Below are positions 11,343 through 21,485 of a stretch of DNA of 64,000 bases, in pieces. The notes beneath the pieces are model-generated. The model saw nothing but the letters and a program-made list of their open reading frames with translations. It did no database searches and was not told where the DNA came from. Source of the stretch: Archegozetes longisetosus (lineage: Eukaryota; Arthropoda; Arachnida; Sarcoptiformes; Trhypochthoniidae); NCBI GenBank assembly GCA_018873245.2, contig JAEMBT020000006.1:2793855-2857854 (forward strand). Direction: 5' to 3'. The position numbers and the translations under genes are program-made. The number at the start of each line of letters is the position of its first letter. Within the stretch, counting starts at the first letter, position 1.

Positions 11343-12651
11343 TCTGCAAGTCTAACTAGGACAGTAAAACATGTTATATTTCTGAAGCCTCTAGATGAAA
11401 TTGTGTGAAAATTTGCATATACATACTTAAACTCCCCCGGTTGATAAATATCATGTTTGTTTTTGGAAACATTTAAATTGAAGGTGGTAATTCGATAAAA
11501 ATGTGAAATGAAAGAAATTTCATTGAAATTCATATAATAAATCAAATTTAACTTAATTTTTGAATAAGTTATACAAACGATTGTCTGAAAACATTTGTAA
11601 ACAAAGGATTGAAATTTGATTCAAATTGTGTTCAAAATGCCATTTAGTGTGGAGAGCAGGGAACTAAAGTTCCGAGAATTTATTAAAATGAGAGCACAGA
11701 AAAGGAAAAGCTCTACAATAATGAGAGAGTATGGTAAGTATAAAATAATTATAAATTGATTTGTACTTTGAATTACATTTACGTGTTTTAGAAATAAATA
11801 AAAATACATTTACGGAGTATTGGAGGCGGTGAGATAGGCTGGCGGGGGTCATACCCGTTATTAATTGTTCGAAAATTAAATTTGAATTTATGTGATTCTC
11901 TTCAAAATATGTGATTTTTCATTAAAATTTAAATTCCTCATTCATCCTTGCTCATTTTTCAAAATTTAAAATTGATTTACCAATCGGGGGAGTTTGTCTA
12001 TGATCATGTCAAATTTGGCTAGAATATGTATTATGGTTCCTGAATTATAGCTTGTTTTATCGTCCTAGTTAGACTTAAAGAAAACCGTATTTTGAAGAAA
12101 ATCACATAAATTCAAATTTAATTTCCGAACAATTAATAACGGGTATGACCCCGCCAGCCTGTCTCACCGCCTCCAATCTCCGTAAATGTACTTTTATTTA
12201 TTTCTAAAACACGTAAATGTAATTTAAAGTACAAATCAATTTATAATTTTTTTATACTTACCACACTCTCTCATTATTGTAGAGCTTTTCCTTTCTGTGC
12301 TCTCATTTTAATAAATTCTCGGAACTTTAGTTCCCTGCTCTCCACACTAAATGGCATTTTGAACACAATTTGAATCAAATTTCAATCCTTTGTTTACAAA
12401 TGTTTTCAGACAATCGTTTGTATAACTTATTCAAAAATTAAGTTAAATTTGATTTATTATATGAATTTCAATGAAATTTCTTTCATTTCACATTTTTATC
12501 GAATTACCACCTTCAATTTAAATGTTTCCAAAAACAAACATGATATTTATCAACCGGGGGAGTTTAAGTATGTATATGCAAATTTTCACACAATTTCATC
12601 AAGAGGCTTCAGAAATATAACATGTTTTACTGTCCTAGTTAGACTTGCAGA
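11343..12651. mobile_element. Palindromic foldback-like element with a captured spliced mini-gene
   Basis: Two arms of about 560 bp (11343-11905 and 12095-12651) are inverted copies, ending in TCTGCAAGTCTAACTAGG and its complement. A third, shorter copy of the end sequence (CGGGGGAGTT ... GTCCTAGTTAGACTT) lies inside at about 11985-12080. This suggests an original element at 11343-12080 with terminal repeats of about 100 bp, to which an inverted partial copy was added. Each arm holds the same small open frame near its outer end and a two-exon gene-like segment. No target duplication could be fixed, so the superfamily is open. Confidence 0.75.
11637..11832 (+). pseudogene. Spliced gene fragment captured in the palindromic element (left arm)
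   Basis: ATG at 11637 opens MPFSVESRELKFREF..., running to a GTAAGT donor at 11734. A pyrimidine-poor intron ends in TTTTAG at 11791, and a second exon joins in frame (...INKNTFTEYWRR), reaching either TGA (11830-11832) or a second donor GTGAGA at 11829. The inverted copy on the minus strand (about 12170-12357) lacks one base in the AGAAAAGG run and is frameshifted. The family is unrecognised. It may be a captured host exon pair or the start of a lost transposase. Confidence 0.4.
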
Positions 12652-12715
12652 TAACTGTATGACTGAGGAATACCTAAATTCTCAACAAATGACGACATTT
12701 TACCCACAGTTGTGA
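12449..12715 (+). other. Open frame repeated in both arms of the palindromic element
   Basis: An 88-codon frame beginning MIYYMNFNEISF. The left-arm twin (11327-11545, minus) encodes the same first 68 residues, with at least one synonymous change (Ser TCT/TCA). No homology recognised. It overlaps the terminal repeat, so coding function is doubtful. Confidence 0.2.
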
Positions 12716-13939
12716 CGAAGGGTTGATACAAAATTTTACTAAGATCATAATTTTAAAAAATTGAAACTGAAACTGTTCACGATGTTGTAAAAAGATTTCT
12801 ATTCCACTCAAAACAATAAAAATAGTAATCGCTCATTTGAAAGCAAACAACTGAAGGATAAGATCTAATTCTAATCAATCAAATTAATAAGCAAAAGCTT
12901 CTTAGAAGAATATCTGGATATTCTTTCGAACTTGTTTCTAAATTTTTCATTGATGATTTGTATCAAATTGAATTCGCTTTCATTTATTAAAAGCAATCAT
13001 TTTAACTATCATAAATTAAAGCAAGATTTTTCTCAAGAAGTAAATCTCTATAAAGTCAAAGAAAGTTCAGTTTGGTCATTTATCAAGTCTTTACTCATTT
13101 CAAGAGTTTAGGAAATAAAATGATATCAAAATGACAAATCAAGCAATAGCCCAAAAATTACAATTCTTCAGATTCATTGAGATATTCAACTACATTTATT
13201 TCACTTGTTCTCAAATTTGGACTTTTATAAAATCTTTCAAATAAATCAGTTCAAAGTCATAGTATGAGAACTGATGAAAATTTATTTTAGCATAAAATTG
13301 AACAACATAATCAAACACATGTTTCATATTGATATGAGAAGGAATAACAAGTAAAACTTGTTACAGATTCTTCATCCAACTCAACTACTGTAGCATAAAT
13401 ATTTAGAAACTTAACTATCAAGCTCAACGAAATAAAAAGAAATTCGATGAGTAGAAATGAACATTAATTTTTCAACTAATTTTTGCTTAAATCTCGTGAG
13501 AAAAAGTATTTATGAAACTATTGTAAATATTCTCAAGAACTCTACCTGTATTCTCGTCTTTATCACAATACCAGATTCTACTCATCTTTTAATTCGTTTT
13601 CGGGACATATTGGGATACATTGAAACTATTTATCGATTTGAGAATGTATACTATATTCTACACCAATAATTTTCAGACATTGGTGCGGAGGCCCACTATT
13701 AGGTCTGTAGGCTTGAAAATCATTGTTCTACTGCAGATAAAAACAGTAAAAATAAACATTTTGGTAAATAAGGATTATATCCTGTCAGCTTAACGACTAG
13801 TATAAGTTTTGAAGTAGATGTAAGATTTGATCAAATATGAAGAAAAGTATTTTTCAAAAATCTTGTTATTACGTTTTGAAAATAGCTTCAAAAAATTATT
13901 TTGTCATTCGGAAAATTGACTACAACTTAAAACAATATA
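12652..13939. other. Non-coding AT-rich stretch
   Basis: No supportable gene or element; one chance frame at 13457-13669 has no recognisable domain. Confidence 0.45.
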
Positions 13940-14514
13940 CTGTCCGTTTTTTAAAAACTAAACTCAAATCTTTATAACAATTTTTCTTTATTATTACTCA
14001 TGAATCTTACTAATGAGTAAGTTTAATAAGTATAAAACAAAATTTGATCACTTAGTCATTGATTTTGAATTAAAAACACTTTTAATCATAAAAACGGTGT
14101 TCACAACAAAAGAAAGAATTTTTATTTTGAAAACTCATTTATTATGGTCTCCTCTCAAAAATAAAGTGTACCGCTCGAACCCAAAAACATTAGAAGAGTT
14201 AAAGACAAATATAAGAAATGAAATAGAAAAAATAAGTTCTGAAGCACTTAAAAAGGTTTCAGAAAATATGATTAAAAGAGTTAAACTTTGTTTAGAAAAT
14301 AATGGTCAGCACTTTCTGCATATGTTGTGATTAATTATAAATTTATTTTTACATACCTAAACTACTTTGTAAGATTGTAGTTCATTATTAAAGATTTATT
14401 TTCATATATTCAAATTTCAGTCAGTGATTAAGCGATTTCACTCTTGACTCACATTTCAAAAGCGATGGATTATTAACTCCCAAATCTGAGTTTAGCTTTT
14501 AAAAAAACGGACTG
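13940..14514. mobile_element. Internally deleted Tc1/mariner-superfamily element
   Basis: 575 bp between TA dinucleotides (13938-13939 and 14515-14516). Terminal inverted repeats of about 32 bp start CTGTCCGTTTTTTAAAAA on the left and CAGTCCG plus a T-run on the right strand. It contains one intact 105-codon open frame made of transposase ends. A decayed relative is at 51190-51395. Confidence 0.85.
14013..14330 (+). CDS. Truncated transposase (N-terminus joined to C-terminus) in a Tc1/mariner-type element
   Basis: 105 residues. The N-terminal part (ERIFILKTH, about 30-43) resembles the start of the DNA-binding region of arthropod Tc1/mariner-related transposases. It runs directly into the C-terminal tail (KNKVYRSNPKTLEELKTNI, then ENNGQHFLHML near the end). 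The DDE catalytic core, normally some 200 residues, is missing, so it cannot transpose by itself. The frame is uninterrupted, which is notable in a non-autonomous element. I see the motifs; the assignment follows from known family tails. Confidence 0.6.
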   Translation: MSKFNKYKTKFDHLVIDFELKTLLIIKTVFTTKERIFILKTHLLWSPLKNKVYRSNPKTLEELKTNIRNEIEKISSEALKKVSENMIKRVKLCLENNGQHFLHML

Positions 14515-15469
14515 TATATTTCTAGTTTAAATAAATGAAGCAACTTCAAAATTTTTAAGGATGAAAATCTATTTTGATATATTCTTACAACTGAGATAAA
14601 TAATACTTATCACTTTAGTTTTGAAACAAGCTCACTTTTCTGACATATTTAACCGATTTACTTCAATTAAACTCTGTTATTTTAATACACAATCGAATAA
14701 ACAAAAATAGATTAAAAATAAATGAAGTGCACAAAATGATTCTAATGATAATTGTAGAGATAGAGGGTAGATCCTGTCAGAGATATTCGCGTCGGTAGAT
14801 AAAAGGAAATTATTTGCCAGAAATTATTTGCCAGATTAGACGGATGCGGATACGATCTATTTTAGAGAATATATCTGCCTGAAATCGAACATTGAAACTT
14901 AGCACTTACTAAATTTTTAAAATTTGAAATTCAAACTTAAAAGTAAAAAATGAATTTTAATGAGTAAAACTATCTAAGAATTGTCGAAGAGATCAAAGAG
15001 TACAGAGAGAATTTAGAGAGAAATCTGTTGGATATTAACTCGATAGTGAGACAAGTAATTTAAATGCTATACCAAATAGCGATTGATTCAAAAGTATCTT
15101 CGTAATTCTCATTTCAAGTGTTTTTGAGAATTTGAAAAACAGATATTGGCAGTTATTTTGCAGATATCCACCATTATTCTATGATGGTCGTGGATAATAT
15201 TATGGCGGATGCAGACACTAGAATTCTGAAGATGATGGACTCTAATAAGGAGAAATCACATTTTAATTACTAATGCAAACTTCAAATTAATAAAATTTAA
15301 TCAAATCATTAAACATTCGGTAAATAAATAGAAACTAATATATTATAGAAATTTCGCAATTATCACTTGAATAAGAAAATGTACTGCAAACACTCATTAC
15401 GCAGTACATTTTAGTCAGAATTCTATACCTAATGACAGCCTATTAGTATTATTGCGATATATATTCATA
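14515..15469. other. Non-coding stretch
   Basis: No gene seen. A 14-15-bp word (GAAATTATTTGCCAG) is directly repeated in tandem at about 14806-14834. Confidence 0.4.
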
Positions 15470-15637
15470 ACTTCGGGGTCCAGTAGTGGTCTTTCTATTG
15501 TCTATCAATTCTTCAGCTACAAAGCGCTTGTCATAAATCCAATTAATTTTTGCCAATTAATCCTGCAGTAGTCAAATCCGTATTCTGACCTCATTCAGGA
15601 GTTGAGTAACACCACGGAAAGTTGTGATACCCTTGGC
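15470..15637 (-). pseudogene. Acyl-CoA delta-9 desaturase last-exon fragment
   Basis: Matches the final exon of the intact desaturase (21703-21486), starting right after an AAG acceptor-like site. It begins GQGYHNF and continues PWCYSTPE before a stop; frameshifts follow, although the tail words YDKRFVAEELIDNRK can be recovered in another frame. The third histidine box is ruined: HNFHH has lost its last two histidines and the following TF by deletion. No other exon of this copy was found nearby. It is a relic of a local duplication of the desaturase gene, same strand, about 6 kb away. Confidence 0.8.
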
Positions 15638-15858
15638 CTTCGAATAGAACGAATTTAATTAATTTTCAATTATTACCAATGTTGAATTACAAGTTTAAAG
15701 ATAAAATTACGTACAACAGCAAATGAAGGTAATAATCTGTTTAGACAAGATTTCAAACAAACTGGGGACGTATGAGATGTATTAAAAGTTAAATATTTGC
15801 ATAATTTTTCTTAAATCAAATATCAACTCAGATTTGATTGATATCTTATAGCATTGTA

Positions 15859-16025
15859 CTGTAACTTGTAATAAAAACTGGAGTAGTAAAAGTGTTGGCT
15901 TTACTGCAAACACCAAAACTTAGAAATCTGAAGAGAAAAAGTTTAGAAATTTCTGAAAATCTAAGTTTTGGTATTTGCAGTAAAGCCAACACTTTTACTA
16001 CTCCAGTTTTTATTACAAGTTACAG
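15859..16025. mobile_element. Tc1/mariner-type MITE, near-perfect palindrome
   Basis: 167 bp flanked by TA on both sides. Ends CTGTAACTTG and CAAGTTACAG; about 75-bp arms surround a short loop, so the strand can fold into one hairpin. No coding capacity. Confidence 0.88.
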
Positions 16026-16067
16026 TACAGTATAATATCATAGAAGATTTTTAGTATTTGTTAATGA

Positions 16068-17002
16068 TAAAGTGACCAAGTCTTGTAGAACTTAAATCTG
16101 GGCAAAAAAATATCGAAGGGTTCCCCCATTGAGATTTTTTTAAGTTTAAAAACTTTATACTACTCAATGAATATAAAAAGCCACAAAATTTTAACTGTAA
16201 AACTAAGTGTATTTCTTTTGTGGTTTTGAAGCATTGAGTAGCTTAAGTTACCTTTAACATAATTGTAAGATTCTGAACAAGAAATTAAAGACAAGCAACT
16301 TTCAATAGATTAAAATTAGTGGTTGGTATTTTCCAGACTTTCGATCTCGAGATTTTCCGAGAGTGCTATTGATCGAGATCGAATCATCTCGTGACCTGAA
16401 TGTCTCGAAAACTTCGTTATGCGTTTTTCCTTCAACTAATTAAGAATTTTATAATGATTAAAAATCTATTTTTTGATTGAATTTTTGCCTATTGCTTTAC
16501 AACTAAATGAACGAATGCCTCAATCAACTGAGTTTTACTTAAAGCTTATATTTCAAAACACAGTGATTTGAAAATTTTTACAGCCTTGAATAACACATTG
16601 TTGACATTACATTCAAACAAATAATAACTTTTGATTGAATGCATAAATGTGTCTGATTTACAGATTTCTTAATGTCTGTAGACTCCTAGACTTAAATATT
16701 TGATTGAGTGCTTTCGAAAGTCTCGTTGGAGTCTCAATTGTTTTTGATCGGGATCAAGAGTTAGAATTCTCGAGTGAAACCGAGACTTTCTAAGTCTCGT
16801 ATCGACCACTAATTAAAATACGTTAGCTTAGAATCAATATACACTGAGTTACTCATAAGATTAAGGATTCGTGATGGAAGTGTCTGCTCATTCATCTCAA
16901 ATCTGGACAAAATGCGTCTAGATTATGGTTCACTCTGGACTCTGGACTAGTTAACCTGAAATCCAGACTGTCCAGCTCAAATCTGAATGCTTGGTCACCC
17001 TA
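16068..17002. mobile_element. hAT-type non-autonomous element with nested hAT insertion
   Basis: Ends TAAAGTGACCAAG and CTTGGTCACCCTA, flanked by GTTAATGA and TTTAATAA (6 of 8 identical). It is interrupted by the element 16317-16811. A shorter homologous copy without that insertion lies at 53061-53391, sharing internal words such as ATTGAGTAG and ACATAATTG. Confidence 0.75.
16317..16811. mobile_element. Nested non-autonomous hAT-type element, TCTCGA-rich
   Basis: 495 bp, TAGTGGTTGGTA to TCGACCACTA, with a perfect 8-bp duplication ATTAAAAT at 16309-16316 and 16812-16819. Subterminal regions repeat TCTCGA/CGAGAC words at both ends. No open frame of note. Confidence 0.9.
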
Positions 17003-19771
17003 TTTAATAAACATGTTCATCTAGTCGTTCAATTTTAACAAAAATCCATATATATTCAATAATGAGAATTCATTCGAAACATTTTATGGTCTGATCTTGA
17101 AATTTCAAAACTAAGCAAATCGGAAAAATCAAATGGAAGTTTGTTCTAAACCACTTGATTTATCAACATTCTTTAATATGTTTTGTGATAGATTAGATTG
17201 TTCAAAGACTTTCAGTTGGTATAATAATTCAAATTATAAACTATTTAAATATCTAGAGTATTACTCTTCTGAAAAGCTAAACTTGAACTATATTTTATAA
17301 ATCAAAGAGACACAAAGGTATAATCCAGGTGGAGTTCTGATCCCACCAAGAAAATAAAAATATTAAATTTTGAAAAACAGACCTCGAAATTGACGAGCTT
17401 TGGGCATCATATTAAATTCAACCTTTCTGGATACCAGACTTCTGTAGAATTAGACTTTTACCATACGACTGTAGTCAATTTTTGTTTCCTAAGCTGTTAA
17501 TATTTATTTCTAGTTCGAACAAATATATGATCAGACATACTTTGAAGTTTTCGTTTCGAAATAGTGGATTTATAAATATTAACTTTAATAATGATAGATA
17601 TTGATAGCTCACAAAAAATCTTTTTTCTCTGTTGCTATTAGATTACGCTTAATCAGCTGACAATCTTATAACTTAATACATCAACTTGAGTTCTCTCGAA
17701 ATGATTAAAAGAAGTCCATCAAAATTTTTCATTTGAATGATCTCATAAATTAGGTTGAGTAATTTATGAGGGAATCAAGTTTTGATAGCAAATCAAATTT
17801 TTAATTATGAGTCATATCTAAAACGCTGAATGCTTTTCAAGGCCTTGTAGTACACAAGTGTAAGAGTAATTTTTGAACAAACGGTTAAACAATTTTTAAG
17901 TTTTAATCTCATTAAAAATGTCAAATTTCTTATCAAAAATTACAATCAGTATTTTTTACATAAATAAAGCATAGGCAAGCTCTGTAAATTTAATGTGAAC
18001 ATCCTGTAAGTAAAACACATTGAAAAGTTTCCGATCGCTATTTTATTATGGAAATAGAACTGCTTATAACTAACTTCTAAAAATTTGGAGAAATTAGGAT
18101 TACCCTCAAAATTATAAGAAAAAGTTTTATTTTTATAAACTCTATTTTTCGAACAATAGTCTTATTCTATATAAAAGCCTATATTTATCACATCAATAAA
18201 GCCATAAAAAACCAAATAGTAGTTATAGAAAGAGATCATATTTTAATGTCGAATGAAAGGTAAATGCCAATAAAAAGAACAGATAGATCTAGAATCTCGT
18301 ACTAGTGAGAGACTTTAGACAACAGTCAATAGTCTCACATTAGTGTGAGACTAGACATCAATCTAAAGTTTAGCACTAATGCGAGACTTTAGATCCACTA
18401 ATGGTAATACTAAATTAAAGAAGTATTCAAAAATAGTTATATTAATATTCGTATTATAAAGTTAATTATTAAAATTTTTATCACTAGAGAAAGGAATTTT
18501 TGGTTAAACCCGAACTTTACTTTCAGCACTAGGTTCATAGATTTATAGGTAGATTCATAGGTCAGTGGTATTAATACTGATACATATCAACTTTAGGGGT
18601 TATTTTCAACGAAATTAACTGCACTCAAATCACCAGAATATACTTAAATTCGTTATAACCACCAAATTTTTTTAAAGTTGCCCTTTTGTGAACAAAAGCA
18701 ACTAATATGAGAGCCAATCGTTGAAATTTTGAGAACTCGACAGTGAGGAAGAGTTAAAGTGTCTTTAGGGGCTCTATACTGCAGAAACCTAAAATATATC
18801 TTGATAAAAATCTTGATTTAGCAAAGTTCAGAAATACTTGAGATATTAACTTGAAAATAAAACTATTTTATGCACTCCTTTCTCTAACAATAAGTTTTCA
18901 ACTTATGATTGAGTTTTTGTTTGAATTAAAGTAAATTAATTCAAAGTGAATATTACTTTCAATTTTTTAAAAACATTAAATTTCATTTTCTTAGGTAAAT
19001 ATATAGTTTGCAGTTTCCGAAGCTTTTTGCGTTAAAGAATTCTGAAATTATGACAACTCATTATTTCGATTCACTCTCAGGTGATCCATTGAATAAGGAT
19101 ATAATTTTTAATTTTAACTTTCTTATTTTTTAAATTTCAAATACTCTTATCTAGTTCATTAAACTAAAAGATCAATTGATCAAACCTGAAAATACTTAAT
19201 CAGTAAAAAGTTGTAATAAACGCTGCAAAACTGTTTTGATAAACTTTTTTGATTCAAATAAAATGTTTAGTGTACAGTTTGCATGATAGGCCTTAATGTT
19301 ATCTGACATTCTAAAACAATATCAATAATTGCAAAAATTCATGATTTTCCCATTCAATTTATTGATCTTAATAAAAATATTTGAAATGATCATTTGAATA
19401 TGAATAATAAATTGATTAATTTTAAAACTGCAATAAGTTCTGTAAAGTTTAAATTGATACCACACAATACTTAAATCTATAACTAACATTAGTGCGAGCT
19501 TTAGTCAGTCCTAAAGAAACTATAAACTTATTGAAAGCACAGAGTGGAAAAAAGTGAGTAAATGAAACTAACTAAATACAGTTAGAGCTGGTATATTGAA
19601 CATAGATCGGAACCAGAGTTGCGTACAAGCTAGAGGAATCCTCAGTAAATTGACTACATGTCTTCAATCGTGCAGGATAGTCTTGTGAAGGTATTTTGCA
19701 GGACCCATTTGTTCTTCAATTCATTAGATTTTATTATTGAAAGCTTTATCAAATTTAGTTTTAAAATAGTA
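17003..19771. other. Non-coding AT-rich stretch with a palindromic motif cluster
   Basis: No gene seen. At 18297-18390 four versions of a partly palindromic word close to AGTCTCGCATTAGTGCGAGACT occur in succession. Related words recur near 19490, 25513 and 25767, suggesting relics of one small transposon family. Confidence 0.45.
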
Positions 19772-20037
19772 CTGTATTGCAAATAATAAATCGATCATAC
19801 CCTACAATAGCACTTATTTACATATATAATCAGCACTCCTTTAAGTACTAATATAAGTGGTAAAGATTAATATGTATACAAAAAATACGCATTTGGCTCG
19901 ATTATATATCAATTAAACGCATTATTTTGTGTGCATATTAATCTTTACTCCTTTTATTAGTACTTAAAAGAGTGTTGATTATATATGTAAATAAGTGCTA
20001 TTGTAGGGATATGATCGATTTATTATTTGCAATACAG
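19772..20037. mobile_element. Tc1/mariner-type MITE, palindromic
   Basis: 266 bp flanked by TA. Terminal inverted repeats of about 115 bp start CTGTATTGCAAATAATAAAT; the terminal CTGTA matches the MITE at 15859-16025. No coding capacity. Confidence 0.87.
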
Positions 20038-20410
20038 TAAGAGAAATATTGATAAGGTCCTTATTGATATTGATAAATTATGATCAAAATTTTTTAAAAA
20101 AAAGTCCAAATTTTGTAAAATTTAAAGTTACAATCGAAACTGTATTACCAATATCTATTGCCAATAATTAAGCTGGAAGAATTTTAGTGTTATGGGCGAA
20201 TAAATGGAACGAAATGGATATAGATTTAGTTAAACTAGAAATACGTTCAAGTTTTAAATTTCCAATATCATGTTCTGAATTTCATGGTCTTGTTAAATAC
20301 GATTCTGTTTTACTTAATGCTTCGAAATCAGATAAAAAATATAAGTTTAGACACAATAAGTACTATGCCTGAAATAAATGTCTGAAAAAGATAAAATATA
20401 TACTAGAGTG

Positions 20411-20711
20411 TATAGCATTTAAGGATAGCATCTATCGACTGTACTGTAGCTTTAGAAATACTCATAGTTATAATGATTAGTATTAATGTTTTGATCGTTA
20501 CTTATAGGTTCAAATTTATTAACTAACAAGTTTGTTTAGAATTTTTTTGTTATGTAAAAGTATACTTAATGAACTATTAATTTGTATTTTACTAAGTCTT
20601 GTCTATTGATTCGAGTCATTGATAGTTAAGGTTAAGATTTAATAATTTTGAATGAGTCAATACTATGCAGGTTTTACAGTACAGTCGATACTTGGCGTTA
20701 ATGCCTTATAC
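20411..20711. mobile_element. Degenerate inverted-repeat MITE
   Basis: About 300 bp with inverted ends of about 37 bp, sharing the inner word TCGACTGTACTGT and outer GTATA(AG)GCATT. Ends are diverged; the TA flanks are only suggestive. Confidence 0.5.
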
Positions 20712-21485
20712 ATAATTATATATCTCTTTTTTTCAGTGGTCGCCTAGTCTTCAGCATAGACAGGGATTTAAATAATAGTAGAAAAATGATACGTGTATAT
20801 TTAGTTAAGTAAATCTTTACACTAAGATTTTTCCCTTTTTGTTCGATTTAATTTGTTTCATGAAAACTATTCAATACAAAATTAAATTATATCAAGATAA
20901 ATGTTTTTTAATTGCTTGTTCAAATTAATTGTTTTGATATTTGAATTTAATCTAAAATTCACACAATTTGTGTCTCGTTTTCAAGATAGGATGTGTTGCT
21001 TATACTATCAGATTCTAAAAACATGTTCAAGATATAAGATAGAAAGGTATTCAACTCAAAGAGGTTTTATATAATGGCAAGGTATAGGGATGAATCAGGA
21101 TCTCAGTTTTTATTCGACATAGATTAGCTTATTAGTATTATGATTATCACTTAAACAATGACAAAGTTTTAAATTGTTGCAGCTTGAAAGAAAATATAGT
21201 TAAATACAGTTAGTTTTCGTGTTTTCAAGTGTTGAATAAAGTATAATTTTGAATAAGACTAATTGTATCATACTTTTGTTTCTGATATTTCTGTTTGAAA
21301 ATTTTGATAAATTGAATTAGAAATAAACTAAAATCAGAAATAAGATACAGACTTACATAATCCTTAAATCTTTTTAATATTTTGATTCATTATCCATATT
21401 TCTATTTTAATTCTAATAAATTAATGTAAATCAAAATTAACGAACATCCTAACATTTTCAAATTTATCTATAATTATGTGAGAAA
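20712..21485. other. Non-coding stretch downstream of the desaturase
   Basis: Presumed 3' region of the minus-strand desaturase. No clear canonical poly(A) hexamer next to the stop and no other gene seen. Confidence 0.4.

Noticed and set aside
20187..20372. 61-codon frame starting at GTG
   Set aside because: No ATG, no splice support and no recognised domain; may be part of an old repeat.
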